A stretch of 64,000 nucleotides of DNA from Desulfomicrobium macestii (GTDB lineage Bacteria; Desulfobacterota; Desulfovibrionia; Desulfovibrionales; Desulfomicrobiaceae): assembly GCF_014873765.1 (NCBI RefSeq), contig NZ_JADBGG010000005.1, positions 62,001 through 126,000 on the forward strand, read 5' to 3'. The notes under the pieces are model-generated. The model made no database searches, was not told the DNA's origin, and saw only the letters and a program-made list of their open reading frames with translations. A program made the translations under genes and the position numbers. This document shows, piece by piece, positions 34,289 through 43,767 of the stretch (positions are counted from its first letter, which is position 1; each line of letters opens with the position of its first letter).

Positions 34289-35941
34289 ATGCCCGAATCG
34301 CACGTGACCCTGACCCCTCTTGGCGGGCTGGGAGAAATCGGCAAGAACTGCATGGCCCTGGAGACCGAGCAGAGCATGATCCTGGTGGACTGCGGGCTCA
34401 TGTTTCCGGATGTCATACTCTATGGAGTAGATGTGGTCATCCCCCGCATGGACTTCATCGTCAGCCGCAAGCACAAATTGAAGGGCATCATTCTGACCCA
34501 CGGGCATGAAGACCATATCGGAGCGCTGGCCTGGCTTGTTCCCTATCTGCAGGAGGTTCCCCTCTACGGTTCGGAGTTCACCCTGCGCCTGGCCCTGAAA
34601 CGCCTGCAGGAGCGCAATCTCGACTCCCACGTGAAGCTGCACCCGGTGCGCGCGCGGGAGCGGGTCGATCTGGGCGAGTTCGCCGTGACCTTCATGCCGG
34701 TCTGCCACAGCATCATCGAGGGCTTTGGCCTTGGCATCGAAACTCCGGCCGGACGCATCGTGCACACCGGGGATTTCAAGATCGACCGCAATCCCCAGGG
34801 CGCGCACGCCACCGATCTTGATGCCTTCAGGAAATTCTCGGACGACGGCGTGCTGCTTCTGCTGTCCGACTCGACCAACGTGGAGCGGGAAGGCTTCTCC
34901 CTGACCGAACAGGAAATCCAGGACTCCCTGGACGAGGTCTTTGCCGATGCCAAGGGCCGCATCCTGGTGACCCTGTTCGCCACGCACATCCAGCGCATGC
35001 AGGAAATTTTCGATCTCGCCGCCAAGCATGGCCGCAAGGTGGCCTTCACGGGGCGCAGCCTGGTCACCAACATCGAGGTCGCCAAGGATCTCGGGCACCT
35101 GCGCTTCAACCGCGAAAACTCGTGCGACATGGAAGAACTGGCCTATCTGGACGACAGCCGGATCGTGATCCTGCTGACCGGCTCCCAGGGCGAACCCCTC
35201 TCGGCCCTGAGCCGCGTGGCCCGGAGCGAGCACCGGCAGATCAACATCCACAAGGGCGACACCGTGGTCATGTCCTCGCGCTTCATCCCGGGCAACACCA
35301 GGGCCATCACCCGCGTCATCAACGACCTCTACCGGCACGGGGCGAGCGTCCTCTACGAGAAGGTGCAGGCCATCCACGCCTCGGGGCACGCCCATCAGGA
35401 AGAACTCAAGATCATGCTCGACACGGTCCGGCCCAAGTTCTTCGTGCCGGTGCACGGCGAATACCGCCACCTCTTCAAGCACGCCGAGCTGGCCGTTTCG
35501 CGCGGCATCGCGCCGGAACGGGCGCTGATCCTGGAGAACGGTCAGCCCGTGACCCTTTCGTCCTCGGGCATCCGCCTGGAGGAAGCGGTCTTCGCCGAGT
35601 CCATCCTCGTCGACGGCAAAGGCGTGGGCGACGTGGGCCAGAGCGTGCTCAAGGAACGCCAGATCCTGGGCGGGGAAGGCCTTGTCATCGTGCTCCTGGT
35701 GCAGGACGAATTCGGGACCATCGTCTTCGGCCCCAGCATCCAGTCCAAGGGCTTCATATTCGAGCAGCATTTCTCCCACATCCTCGAAGACGCCAAGTGC
35801 ATCATACTTGATGTCATGGAAGGCAACCCCGGCTGCGAGGCCTACAAGCTGGAAGAGAAGATCAGGTCCTCCCTGCGCCGCTTTTTCCGCAAGGTCCTGG
35901 AGCGCGACCCCATTGTCATTCCCCTCATCGCCCGGGTGTAA
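34289..35941 (+). CDS. rnj: Ribonuclease J
   Basis: 550 residues, metallo-beta-lactamase/beta-CASP nuclease. HGHEDH (71-76) supplies the zinc ligands, with VHTGDFKID, LLLSDSTNVEREG, SSRFIPGNTRAI and VHASGHAHQEEL as the later metal and beta-CASP motifs and a C-terminal dimer or DNA/RNA-binding tail. RNase J has 5'-3' exonuclease and endonuclease activity in mRNA turnover and rRNA maturation. The start at 34289 follows CGGAG by 8 bases. It is monocistronic by position; rpsB follows after 126 bases. Confidence 0.94.
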   Translation: MPESHVTLTPLGGLGEIGKNCMALETEQSMILVDCGLMFPDVILYGVDVVIPRMDFIVSRKHKLKGIILTHGHEDHIGALAWLVPYLQEVPLYGSEFTLRLALKRLQERNLDSHVKLHPVRARERVDLGEFAVTFMPVCHSIIEGFGLGIETPAGRIVHTGDFKIDRNPQGAHATDLDAFRKFSDDGVLLLLSDSTNVEREGFSLTEQEIQDSLDEVFADAKGRILVTLFATHIQRMQEIFDLAAKHGRKVAFTGRSLVTNIEVAKDLGHLRFNRENSCDMEELAYLDDSRIVILLTGSQGEPLSALSRVARSEHRQINIHKGDTVVMSSRFIPGNTRAITRVINDLYRHGASVLYEKVQAIHASGHAHQEELKIMLDTVRPKFFVPVHGEYRHLFKHAELAVSRGIAPERALILENGQPVTLSSSGIRLEEAVFAESILVDGKGVGDVGQSVLKERQILGGEGLVIVLLVQDEFGTIVFGPSIQSKGFIFEQHFSHILEDAKCIILDVMEGNPGCEAYKLEEKIRSSLRRFFRKVLERDPIVIPLIARV

Positions 35942-36000
35942 TTTTTTCTTGCCAAGCATAAAGCTCTCGCGTACCGACTTCAGTTCCCAAACACTCCACA

Positions 36001-36042
36001 CGTCCGCATTTTTGGTTTGGCCCATTCGGGCTCCTGCGGACG
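36001..36042 (+). promoter_or_regulatory. Structured leader of rpsB
   Basis: An 8-bp outer stem, CGTCCGCA (36001-36008) with TGCGGACG (36035-36042), encloses a smaller GCCC-ATTC-GGGC hairpin (36020-36031). It ends 25 bases before the rpsB ATG, and two purine-rich sequences (GGAGGA and AAGGAG) follow. In other bacteria S2 represses its own operon through a leader structure; whether this is such an element is unproven. Confidence 0.45.
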
Positions 36043-36067
36043 GAGGAATAAAACCAAGGAGATTACC

Positions 36068-36853
36068 ATGCCTTATGTCAGTATGAAACAGATGCTGGAA
36101 ACCGGAGTTCACTTCGGCCACCAGACCCGCCGCTGGAACCCCAAGATGCGCCCCTTCATTTTCGGCGCGCGCAAGGGCATTCACATCATCGACCTGCAGC
36201 AGACCGTAAAGCTGTACCGCAAGGCCCACGATTTCATCGCGGACACCGTTGCACGCGGCGGCAAGATCATTTTTGTCGGCACCAAGCGCCAGGCCCAGGA
36301 CGTGATCAAGACCGAAGCCGAGCGCTGCGGCATGTACCACGTCACCAACCGCTGGCTCGGCGGCACGCTGACCAACTACCAGACCATCCGCACCAGCATC
36401 ACCCGCCTGAAAAAGCTCGAAACCATGTTCGAAGACGGCTCCGTGAGCCGCTTCCTGAAAAAGGAAGTCGTGCGCATGGAACGCGAGGTCACCAAGCTGA
36501 ACCTGACCCTGGGCGGCATCAAGGACATGGAAGAGCCGCCGGCGGCCGCCTTCATCATCGATCCGCATCGCGAAGAGATCGCCGTCAAGGAATGTCGCAA
36601 ACTCGGCATCCCGATCGTGGCCGTGGTCGATACCAACTGCGATCCCGACCTGATTGACTATATCATCCCCGGCAACGACGACGCCATCCGCGCCATCAAG
36701 CTTTTTGCCGGCGCAATGGCCGATGCCTGCATGGAAGGCGCCGCCAGCACCAAGGACGCAGTGGAAGAGCCCAAGACCACCAAGGTTCCCGAAGTTGAGC
36801 TTCCGGCCGGTTCCGCAGAGCCAGAATCCGTAGATACAGACGAAGAGGTATAA
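36068..36853 (+). CDS. rpsB: 30S ribosomal protein S2
   Basis: 261 residues. Conserved N-terminus [22 protein letters not shown], then [33 protein letters not shown] and IVDTNCDP-type segments, all standard for bacterial S2. The last ~30 residues form an acidic tail rich in Glu and Pro. The start has a strong AAGGAG site. tsf begins 4 bases after the stop, the usual rpsB-tsf operon. Confidence 0.97.
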   Translation: MPYVSMKQMLETGVHFGHQTRRWNPKMRPFIFGARKGIHIIDLQQTVKLYRKAHDFIADTVARGGKIIFVGTKRQAQDVIKTEAERCGMYHVTNRWLGGTLTNYQTIRTSITRLKKLETMFEDGSVSRFLKKEVVRMEREVTKLNLTLGGIKDMEEPPAAAFIIDPHREEIAVKECRKLGIPIVAVVDTNCDPDLIDYIIPGNDDAIRAIKLFAGAMADACMEGAASTKDAVEEPKTTKVPEVELPAGSAEPESVDTDEEV

Positions 36854-36857
36854 TACG

Positions 36858-37661
36858 ATGAGCATTACCGCAGCGATGGTTAAGGACCTGCGCGAACGCA
36901 CCGGCGTGGGCATGATGGATTGCAAAAAGGCACTGGCCGAATGTGATGGCGACGAAGAAAAGGCCATTGCATGGCTGCGCGAAAAGGGGCTGTCCAAGGC
37001 CGCCAAGAAAGCCGGCCGCGCCACTTCCGAGGGCCTGGTGACCGTTGTCGTCGCCGCTGACGGCAAATCCGCCGCCATGAGCGAACTCAAGTGCGAGACC
37101 GATTTCGTGTCCAAGAACGAGGAATTCATTGCCCTGGCTGAAGGCCTGGCCAATCTCGCCCTGGAAAAGAAGACCGACGACCTGGAAGCGCTGCCTGCCG
37201 AAGCCTCCGATCTGACCGGCCTCATCGGCAAGATCGGCGAGAACATGCAGGTCGGCCGCCTGGCCTACGTGTCCTTCACCGGCGACGGAGCCATCGGCAC
37301 CTACGTCCATTCCACCAAGAAGCTTGGCGTCCTGGTCGAACTGTCCGGTCAGGCCACTCCCGAGCTGGCCAAGGATGTGGCCATGCAGATCGCGGCCGCC
37401 AATCCCCTTTGCGTCGGCCCGGATCAGATCCCGGCCGAAACCCTGGCCCAGGAGAAGGAAATCTACCTGAACCAGGCCAAGGAAGAAGGCAAGCCGGCCC
37501 AGATCGCCGAGAAGATCGTCGAGGGACGCATCCGCAAGTTCTATCAGGAAGTATGTCTGCGCGAGCAGCTCTTCATCAAGGACGACAAGAAGACCATCAA
37601 GGACCTTCTTGGTAAAAACGCCGACATTGTCCGGTTCTTCCGGTTCGCCATCGGCGCATAA
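36858..37661 (+). CDS. tsf: Elongation factor Ts
   Basis: 267 residues. Signature [21 protein letters not shown] at the N-terminus, then [12 protein letters not shown], and the C-terminal [21 protein letters not shown]. It is the nucleotide exchange factor for EF-Tu. The terminator lies directly after the stop, so rpsB-tsf forms a unit separate from pyrH. Confidence 0.97.
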   Translation: MSITAAMVKDLRERTGVGMMDCKKALAECDGDEEKAIAWLREKGLSKAAKKAGRATSEGLVTVVVAADGKSAAMSELKCETDFVSKNEEFIALAEGLANLALEKKTDDLEALPAEASDLTGLIGKIGENMQVGRLAYVSFTGDGAIGTYVHSTKKLGVLVELSGQATPELAKDVAMQIAAANPLCVGPDQIPAETLAQEKEIYLNQAKEEGKPAQIAEKIVEGRIRKFYQEVCLREQLFIKDDKKTIKDLLGKNADIVRFFRFAIGA

Positions 37662-37663
37662 GC

Positions 37664-37688
37664 AAAGGGCCGCAAGGCCCTTTTTTTT
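37664..37688 (+). terminator. Rho-independent terminator of rpsB-tsf
   Basis: AAAGGGCC-GCAA-GGCCCTTT tetraloop hairpin followed by further T, starting 3 bases after the tsf stop codon. Confidence 0.92.
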
Positions 37689-37736
37689 GGCCCTCAGATC
37701 GTCGAAACCCGCATCTGTCCCGCTTCACGCCTGCTG

Positions 37737-37807
37737 TTGCAGCGGATGCGCGAAATGGATATACGATCATCCGAGAAGGAGGCTTGGTCATCCCGGCCTC
37801 CTTTTCG
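37737..37807 (+). promoter_or_regulatory. Candidate pyrH promoter followed at once by a long 5' hairpin
   Basis: TTGCAG (37737-37742), 17-base spacer, TATACG (37760-37765). Predicted initiation near 37772 coincides with the base of a 12-bp stem (one G-U pair) built from 37772-37783 and 37796-37807, with a 12-base loop. The pyrH ATG is 31 bases downstream. The hairpin lacks a T-tract beyond the stem, so it is more likely an RNA 5' end structure than a terminator. Confidence 0.5.
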
Positions 37808-37837
37808 TTCACCGCTTACCCAAGAGGTACCTATACA

Positions 37838-38557
37838 ATGGAGAAACTCCGATACGGCAGAGTCATGCTCAAGCTGAGCGGAGAGGCCCTGGCCGGAGAG
37901 CAGGGCTTCGGCATCGAACCCCAGACCATCCAATCCATCTGCCGAGAGCTTGCCGAGGCGGCCTCCATGGGCGTGCAGCTCAGCATGGTCATCGGCGGCG
38001 GCAACATTTTTCGTGGAATTTCCGTCTCCTCCAAGGGCATGGACCGTGCCTCGGCCGACTACATGGGCATGCTGGCCACGGTCATGAATGCCCTGGCGGT
38101 TCAGGACGCCCTGGAAAAACTGGGCATCACGACCCGCGTCATGACCGCCATCGACATGAAGGAAGTTGCCGAGCCCTACATCCGGCGCCGCGCCATCCGT
38201 CATCTCGAAAAAGGCCGCGTGGTCATCTGCGCCGCCGGAACGGGTATTCCCTATTTCACAACGGACACGGCGGCGGCGCTCAGGGCCATGGAACTCAAAT
38301 GCGAGGCCATCTTGAAGGCCACCAGGGTCAACGGCGTCTACGACAAGGACCCCGAAAAGCATTCCGACGCCGTCATGTTCAACAAACTGACCTACCTGGA
38401 CGTCCTGCAGCGTCGTCTCAAGGTCATGGATTCCGCGGCCATATCCCTTTGCATGGACAACAAACTCCCCATCGGGGTCTTCAACCTCTTTGTACCCGGC
38501 AATATCCAGCGGGTGGTCAGAGGCGAGGAAGTCGGAACAATTGTTCAAGGAGAATGA
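37838..38557 (+). CDS. pyrH: Uridylate kinase
   Basis: 239 residues, amino-acid-kinase fold specific to bacteria. [45 protein letters not shown] and the TDTAAALRA and [13 protein letters not shown] blocks are canonical. Phosphorylates UMP to UDP. The start has AAGAGG upstream. It opens the pyrH-frr-uppS-cdsA-dxr-rseP-tsaB run, an order widely conserved in bacteria. Confidence 0.97.
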   Translation: MEKLRYGRVMLKLSGEALAGEQGFGIEPQTIQSICRELAEAASMGVQLSMVIGGGNIFRGISVSSKGMDRASADYMGMLATVMNALAVQDALEKLGITTRVMTAIDMKEVAEPYIRRRAIRHLEKGRVVICAAGTGIPYFTTDTAAALRAMELKCEAILKATRVNGVYDKDPEKHSDAVMFNKLTYLDVLQRRLKVMDSAAISLCMDNKLPIGVFNLFVPGNIQRVVRGEEVGTIVQGE

Positions 38558-38558
38558 C

Positions 38559-39113
38559 ATGGAAAAGCACACACAGGATTGCACCAACAGGATGCAGAAA
38601 AGCATCGACAGTCTGGAAAAGGATTTCTCCAAGCTGCGCACCGGCCGGGCCTCCACGGCGCTGGTGGACAGCATCCGGGTCGATTACTACGGTACCCCGA
38701 CCCCGCTCAATCAGGTTGCCTCCGTATCCATCCCGGACAGCCGCACCATTTCCATTTCCCCGTGGGATCGCAGCGCCTTCAACAGCATCGAGAAGGCCAT
38801 CATGAAGTCGGACCTGGGACTCACGCCCATCAACGACGGCCGCGCCATTCGCATCAACATCCCGGTTCTGACCGAAGAACGCCGCAAGGACCTGGTCAAG
38901 ATGGCCAAGAAGTATACCGAAGATGCCAAGGTCGCCATCCGCAACGTGCGCCGGGACGTCAACGACGCCCTGAAGAAAATGCACACCGCCAAGGAAATCA
39001 GCGAAGACGATCTGCACAAGGCCCAGGACGAAGTCCAGAAGACCACGGACAACTTCGTGAAGAAGGCTGACGCGGTCTTTACCGAGAAAGAAAAGGAAAT
39101 CATGGAGATCTAG
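38559..39113 (+). CDS. frr: Ribosome recycling factor
   Basis: 184 residues, one short of the E. coli protein. Landmarks are [57 protein letters not shown] and [12 protein letters not shown]. With EF-G it splits post-termination ribosomes. It begins one base after the pyrH stop and has AAGGAGAA upstream. Confidence 0.97.
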   Translation: MEKHTQDCTNRMQKSIDSLEKDFSKLRTGRASTALVDSIRVDYYGTPTPLNQVASVSIPDSRTISISPWDRSAFNSIEKAIMKSDLGLTPINDGRAIRINIPVLTEERRKDLVKMAKKYTEDAKVAIRNVRRDVNDALKKMHTAKEISEDDLHKAQDEVQKTTDNFVKKADAVFTEKEKEIMEI

Positions 39114-39122
39114 ATCCAGTCC

Positions 39123-39824
39123 ATGCCACCGCTCAATCATCTCGCCATCATCATGGACGGCAACGGCCGCTGGGCCCGCGCCAGGGGTCTTGACCGCAGC
39201 GCCGGCCACAAGGCCGGCACTGAAACCGCCCGCGAAATCGTCAAGGAATGCCGAAAGCTCGGCATTCCTTACCTGACGCTCTACACCTTCTCCAAGGAGA
39301 ACTGGTCCAGGCCCAAACAGGAGGTCGGTTTCCTCTTCAACCTGCTCAAGGATTTTTTGACCGAGGAGCTTCCTTCCCTGCTGGAACAGTCCATCCGACT
39401 GAACGTGCTCGGCGATCTGGACGAACTGCCCCTGCCCACCAGGCAGGTGCTACGCCACGCCGTGGAAAAAACCGCCTCCTGCTCGGCCATGAACCTGAAC
39501 CTGGCCCTCAACTATTCGGGGCGGCTTGAAATTCTGCGTGCCTGCCAGGCTCTACTGAAGAAGCAGGTCAAACCGTCGGAACTGACCGAGGAGATGTTCG
39601 CGGGCGAACTCTACACCTCGGGCATGCCCGACCCGGACCTGATCCTGCGCACCAGCGGCGAACTGCGACTCAGCAACTATCTGCTCTTTCAGAGCGCCTA
39701 CAGCGAACTCTATTTCTCCGCCGTGCCCTGGCCGGATTTTCATGTCGGCGAACTGCACGCCGCCCTGGAGGACTACGCGTCCCGTCAGCGCCGCTTCGGG
39801 ACCACGGGTGAGGAGTCCGCATGA
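39123..39824 (+). CDS. uppS: Isoprenyl transferase (undecaprenyl diphosphate synthase)
   Basis: 233 residues, cis-prenyltransferase. HLAIIMDGNGRWARARG with catalytic Asp12, [42 protein letters not shown] and PDLILRTSGELRLSNYLLFQSAYSELYF match the family. It makes the C55 lipid carrier for peptidoglycan and O-antigen. The end overlaps cdsA by 4 bases. Confidence 0.96.
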   Translation: MPPLNHLAIIMDGNGRWARARGLDRSAGHKAGTETAREIVKECRKLGIPYLTLYTFSKENWSRPKQEVGFLFNLLKDFLTEELPSLLEQSIRLNVLGDLDELPLPTRQVLRHAVEKTASCSAMNLNLALNYSGRLEILRACQALLKKQVKPSELTEEMFAGELYTSGMPDPDLILRTSGELRLSNYLLFQSAYSELYFSAVPWPDFHVGELHAALEDYASRQRRFGTTGEESA

Positions 39825-40615
39825 CAAGTCCGCATTTCAAACGCGTCCTGACTTCCCTGCTGCTGCTGCCCCTGCTGGGCTGGGCCATCTTGAGCGGCGA
39901 CCCGGTCCTGAGCATCGGCGTCACGGCAGTGGCGGGCCTCGGTCTCATGGAGTTCTACGCCATGTTCTGGCCGGGACGTGAAAAGCTTGCTTTCAAAGCC
40001 CTTGGCCTCTTCTTCGCACTGGGCATGATCTGGGCGCCTCTGTCTTGGAGCGGCGGGGCCCTGGTCTGCATGGCCATGCTGGGCGTGGCCGTCTCATTTC
40101 TGATCGCCCACGACAGGCTAAAATCTCCCGACGCTTTTAAGGACAGCCAGACACTGCTCTTCGGCCTTCTGTATCTGCCCTTTATCCTGCGTCTCTTCCG
40201 GACCATTTCCGCTCCGGAAATCGGACTTGTGCTGCTGACCACCTTTGCCGCCGACACCGGGGCCTACTATGCCGGGAGCTTCATCGGCGGTCCCAAGATC
40301 TGGCCTTCGGTCAGTCCGAAAAAAACCTGGGCCGGCAGCCTCGGGGGCCTCTGCGCGAGCGTTCTGGTCTGCACCGCCATGGGCCTTTTCTTCGGCAGCG
40401 CGCACTGGACGAGCTTCGCCCTGCTTGGCGTGGCCCTGAATATTGCCGCGCAGATCGGCGACTTTTTCGAATCCGCCCTGAAACGCTGGCGCGGAGTTAA
40501 AGACTCCGGCAAGATTCTGCCCGGACACGGCGGCATTCTGGATCGCATCGACAGTCTGCTCTTCACCCTTCCCCTGTACTGCGGGCTGACCGCCTTGTTC
40601 TCCTTTTTCGCCTGA
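39821..40615 (+). CDS. cdsA: Phosphatidate cytidylyltransferase
   Basis: 264 residues with about seven to eight hydrophobic helices. TFAADTGAYYAGSFIGG, SPKKTWAGSLGG and the C-terminal signature SALKRWRGVKDSGKILPGHGGILDRIDSLLF are diagnostic. It makes CDP-diacylglycerol for phospholipid synthesis. ATG overlaps the uppS stop; dxr follows after 11 bases. Confidence 0.95.
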   Translation: MTSPHFKRVLTSLLLLPLLGWAILSGDPVLSIGVTAVAGLGLMEFYAMFWPGREKLAFKALGLFFALGMIWAPLSWSGGALVCMAMLGVAVSFLIAHDRLKSPDAFKDSQTLLFGLLYLPFILRLFRTISAPEIGLVLLTTFAADTGAYYAGSFIGGPKIWPSVSPKKTWAGSLGGLCASVLVCTAMGLFFGSAHWTSFALLGVALNIAAQIGDFFESALKRWRGVKDSGKILPGHGGILDRIDSLLFTLPLYCGLTALFSFFA

Positions 40616-40626
40616 GACAAAAAGCC

Positions 40627-41838
40627 ATGAAGTACATTTCCGGCCTCTCTTCCCCGGTTTTCGACCGCCCCGGCCAGCGCAGCCTCGCCATTCTGGGCAG
40701 CACCGGGTCCATCGGCACCAGCGCGCTCAAGGTCGTGGCCAAGAATCGCGACGACCTCAATGTCGTGGCCCTGGCCGGAGCACGGAACATGGAGCTGCTG
40801 GCCAGGCAGGCCGAGATCTTCCGTCCGAAATACCTGGGAGTCCTGAACGAGGAAAAAGCAGACGAACTCTCCGTCCTGCTCCCTGCTGGGTACAACCCGC
40901 GCATTCTCGTTGGACAGGAAGGGTACACGGCCATGGCCACCCTGCCCGAGGCCGACCTCATCCTGGCCGCCCAGGTCGGCGCTGCCGGGTTGGTCCCGGC
41001 CCTGGCCGCTGCCGAGGCCGGCAAGGTGCTGTGCCTGGCCAACAAGGAGGCCCTCGTTCTGGCCGGAGACCTTTTCCGCAGTGCCTGCCGGACCAGCGGA
41101 GCCGCCATTCTTCCTGTGGACTCGGAGCACAACGCCCTGTTCCAGGCTTTCGCAGGCCATGAAGGCAGACAAGCCTGTCGCCTAATCCTGACCGCGTCAG
41201 GCGGACCGTTTCGCACAAGAAGCCTGCAGGAAATCCAGGCCGTAACTCCTGCCCAGGCCCTAAGGCACCCGAACTGGTCCATGGGCGCAAAAATTTCCAT
41301 CGACTCCGCGACCATGATGAACAAGGGCCTTGAGATCATCGAGGCCGTGCATCTTTACGGCGCGTCCCTGGACGAGGTGGACGTGGTGGTCCATCCCCAA
41401 TCCATCGTCCACTCCCTGGTCGAGTACGAAGACGGCTCGCAGCTGGCCCATCTGGGCATGCCGGACATGGAGATCCCCATCGGGTACTGCCTCGGCTATC
41501 CCAAAAGACTGCACATCGGCCTTGAGCGCCTCGATCTGGCCCGGATCGGCACCCTGACTTTCGAGGCCCCCGATCCGCTGCGCTTTCCCTGTCTGAATCT
41601 GGCGCGCGAGGCGCTTTCCGCCGGCCCCAGCCACCCCGTGGTGCTCAATGCCGCCAATGAAATCGCGGTTCAGGCATTTCTTGACGGGCGCATCTCTTTT
41701 CCGGGCATTGCCCGGCTCATCGAGATGATGCTGGGCAAACATTCCTTGACCTTGATGCATGATCTGGGGGACATTTTGGACCTTGATGCGCAAACACGAA
41801 CTCGGTCCGAAGAGGCCATAGGAAAAGGCGAATGGTAA
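40627..41838 (+). CDS. dxr: 1-deoxy-D-xylulose-5-phosphate reductoisomerase
   Basis: 403 residues. NADPH-binding LAILGSTGSIGTSALKV, LANKEALVLAGDLF, LPVDSEHNALFQAF, the active-site loop LTASGGPFR, PNWSMGAKISIDSATMMNKGLE and VVHPQSIVHSLVEY. Second MEP-pathway enzyme, making MEP for isoprenoids including the UppS substrate. The end overlaps rseP by 7 bases. Confidence 0.97.
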   Translation: MKYISGLSSPVFDRPGQRSLAILGSTGSIGTSALKVVAKNRDDLNVVALAGARNMELLARQAEIFRPKYLGVLNEEKADELSVLLPAGYNPRILVGQEGYTAMATLPEADLILAAQVGAAGLVPALAAAEAGKVLCLANKEALVLAGDLFRSACRTSGAAILPVDSEHNALFQAFAGHEGRQACRLILTASGGPFRTRSLQEIQAVTPAQALRHPNWSMGAKISIDSATMMNKGLEIIEAVHLYGASLDEVDVVVHPQSIVHSLVEYEDGSQLAHLGMPDMEIPIGYCLGYPKRLHIGLERLDLARIGTLTFEAPDPLRFPCLNLAREALSAGPSHPVVLNAANEIAVQAFLDGRISFPGIARLIEMMLGKHSLTLMHDLGDILDLDAQTRTRSEEAIGKGEW

Positions 41839-42899
41839 CCAGTATTCTGGCTGTGGTGGTGGTCCTGGGCGGACTGATCTTCTTTCATGAACTGGGTCAC
41901 TTCGTGGTCGCTCGCGGCCTCGGCATGGGGGTCAGCGTCTTTTCCCTGGGATTCGGGACGCGGCTTTTCGGCTTCACCCGGGGCAAGACGGACTACCGGG
42001 TCTGCGCCTTTCCCCTGGGCGGATACGTGCAGCTCGTGGGTGAATCTGTCGACGCCGAACTTCCCGAGGGATTTGGCCCGGAGGAATCATTTTCGCGCAG
42101 ACCGCCCTGGCAACGCATGCTGGTCGTGCTGGCCGGGCCCGTATTCAACTTCATCCTGGCCTGGTTCATTTTCTGGGGCTTGGCCTACAGCCAGGGCGTG
42201 CAGGAGCTGTTACCCGTCATCGGCCAGGTGACCAACTCAAGCGCGGCCGAAGAAGCCGGCATCGTCCCCGGAGATCAGATCATCGAAATCGATGGCGTGC
42301 GGATCGAGGTCTGGGAAGACCTGGTCGATCGCATTGAGACCAATGAAGGCGATTCGATGTTCCTGACCGTGCAACGGGGCAGCGAGCTCTTTTCCGTGCA
42401 CGTCACTCCGCGATTGCAGGAAAAGCGCAATTTGTTCGGCGAAATCAAGACCATGCCCATGCTCGGCATCGCCCCCAAGGGCGAAATCCTGAGTCGCGAG
42501 CTTGGATTTTTTGACGCCGCGGTTCAGGGCGCCCGTCAAATCCGGGAAGTCAGCGGGCTGATGGTCATGGGCATCGTCAAACTCATCGAGCGAGTCATCC
42601 CCATGTCGGACATGGGCGGAGTCATCCTCATCACCGAGATGATCCACAAGGAAGCGCAAAACGGCATTGTCAATCTGCTGGCCCTGACCGCGCTGATCAG
42701 CATCAACCTTGGGATCCTGAACCTGCTGCCCATCCCGGTGCTGGACGGCGGGCACATCCTCTTCTTCTTCCTGGAAACCGTCACCGGCAAACCCCTGAGC
42801 CCGCGAGTTCAGCAAGTTGCCCTGAAGATCGGCATGATGCTGCTGCTCATGCTCATGATCCTGGCCACATTCAATGATATCCTCCGACACTTCAAGTAG
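41832..42899 (+). CDS. rseP: RIP metalloprotease RseP
   Basis: 355 residues, site-2-protease family. The zinc motif FFHELGHF (His19, Glu20, His23) is in the first transmembrane helix, one PDZ domain covers ~120-200, and the third zinc ligand is in NLLPIPVLDGGH. Regulated intramembrane cleavage of anti-sigma factors and signal-peptide remnants. A single PDZ is shorter than in E. coli RseP (two PDZs) and usual in many other bacteria. It overlaps dxr by 7 and tsaB by 26 bases. Confidence 0.95.
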   Translation: MVTSILAVVVVLGGLIFFHELGHFVVARGLGMGVSVFSLGFGTRLFGFTRGKTDYRVCAFPLGGYVQLVGESVDAELPEGFGPEESFSRRPPWQRMLVVLAGPVFNFILAWFIFWGLAYSQGVQELLPVIGQVTNSSAAEEAGIVPGDQIIEIDGVRIEVWEDLVDRIETNEGDSMFLTVQRGSELFSVHVTPRLQEKRNLFGEIKTMPMLGIAPKGEILSRELGFFDAAVQGARQIREVSGLMVMGIVKLIERVIPMSDMGGVILITEMIHKEAQNGIVNLLALTALISINLGILNLLPIPVLDGGHILFFFLETVTGKPLSPRVQQVALKIGMMLLLMLMILATFNDILRHFK

Positions 42900-43620
42900 C
42901 CGCTATCTCGCGCTGAACTGCGCCGAGGAACGCATTCAGGTTGTCCTTGGCAGCCCCCCCGAGGTCATGTTCAGCGAAGAGATCCTCTGTCCCGGGCAAT
43001 CCATCCGCCACCTGCCCACGGCCATCGCGCGCGCCCTCGGGGTGCAGGCCATGGGCGCGGGCGGGCTTTCCGGCATCGCCTGTGTGCGCGGGCCGGGATC
43101 GTTCACGGGCCTGCGCATAGCCCACGCGGCCATGCACGGGCTGTCCCGTCCGCACGCCATCCCCATGGCCGGCCTGCAATATCCGCAAATCCTGGCCGCC
43201 CAGGCCGAACCATTCGTGCGCGACACAGAACTTTGGGTCCTGACTTACGCCCGCAAGGGTCAGGTCTACATTCAGGGCTTTAAGGCCGGCATGCCTCTGG
43301 CTCCTGTCCGGCCGCTGCCGGTTCCCAAGGCTCACGAACTGCTGCAGTCACGTCCGGCGGGCATCTTTCTGCTCGGCAGCGGACTGCGCAAAAATCCCGA
43401 ACTGTTGGCCTTGCCGAAGGCCACGGTCCTGCCTCAATTTCTCGATACGCCCCTGCCGTCCTCTCTGCTGGCCGCTGCATGCGCGGCGGAGTATTCAAGC
43501 CAGCCCCCCCAGCCGCTGTATCTTCGCAAGTCCGACGCCGAGGACAACCTGGAATCCATCGCCATTTCGCGCGGCATTCCGACCACCGAGGCCCGCAAGC
43601 ACATCCCCGATTTCGAATAA
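42874..43620 (+). CDS. tsaB: TsaB, tRNA t6A synthesis complex dimerisation subunit
   Basis: 248 residues, ASKHA fold. YLALNCAEERIQV replaces the more usual ILAIDTS start; ACVRGPGSFTGLRIAHAAMHGL is the conserved block and identifies the family. TsaB is inactive itself but bridges TsaD in making t6A37, the same nucleotide MtaB thiomethylates. The start at 42874 overlaps rseP by 26 bases; the next ATG would remove conserved sequence. It ends the pyrH-tsaB run. Confidence 0.88.
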   Translation: MISSDTSSSRYLALNCAEERIQVVLGSPPEVMFSEEILCPGQSIRHLPTAIARALGVQAMGAGGLSGIACVRGPGSFTGLRIAHAAMHGLSRPHAIPMAGLQYPQILAAQAEPFVRDTELWVLTYARKGQVYIQGFKAGMPLAPVRPLPVPKAHELLQSRPAGIFLLGSGLRKNPELLALPKATVLPQFLDTPLPSSLLAAACAAEYSSQPPQPLYLRKSDAEDNLESIAISRGIPTTEARKHIPDFE

Positions 43621-43622
43621 TC

Positions 43623-43649
43623 TTTGTCCGACATGCGATGTTGGACAAA
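43623..43649. repeat. Long inverted repeat between tsaB and flagellin promoter
   Basis: TTTGTCC-GACAT-GCG-ATGTT-GGACAAA forms a 12-bp stem with one G-U pair and a 3-base loop, starting 3 bases after tsaB. There is no T-tract on the plus strand, so termination is uncertain. It lies just upstream of the sigma-28 site and might be an operator or a processing hairpin. Confidence 0.6.
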
Positions 43650-43656
43650 ATTCCTC

Positions 43657-43684
43657 TAAAGAAATTCTCCGTCCGGCCGATTTA
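43657..43684 (+). promoter_or_regulatory. Sigma-28 (FliA) promoter of flagellin
   Basis: TAAA (43657-43660), 15 bases, then GCCGATTT (43676-43683), a near-perfect match to the TAAA-N15-GCCGATAA consensus, about 84 bases before the flagellin ATG. The leader contains AAGGAGGAA as ribosome-binding site. Confidence 0.88.
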
Positions 43685-43767
43685 CTCATCAAGAACAATG
43701 AGCAAGGCCCGCAAACTGCTCGATTCAAAGGCAAGGACGCCGCTAATCTTTCAAGGAGGAATTTTTT

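Noticed and set aside
34286-37246. Very long open reading frame (986 codons) on the minus strand opposite RNase J and rpsB-tsf
   Set aside because: It runs antisense to three strongly recognised genes; GC-rich codon bias on the plus strand leaves the complementary frame open, and the translation shows no domain.
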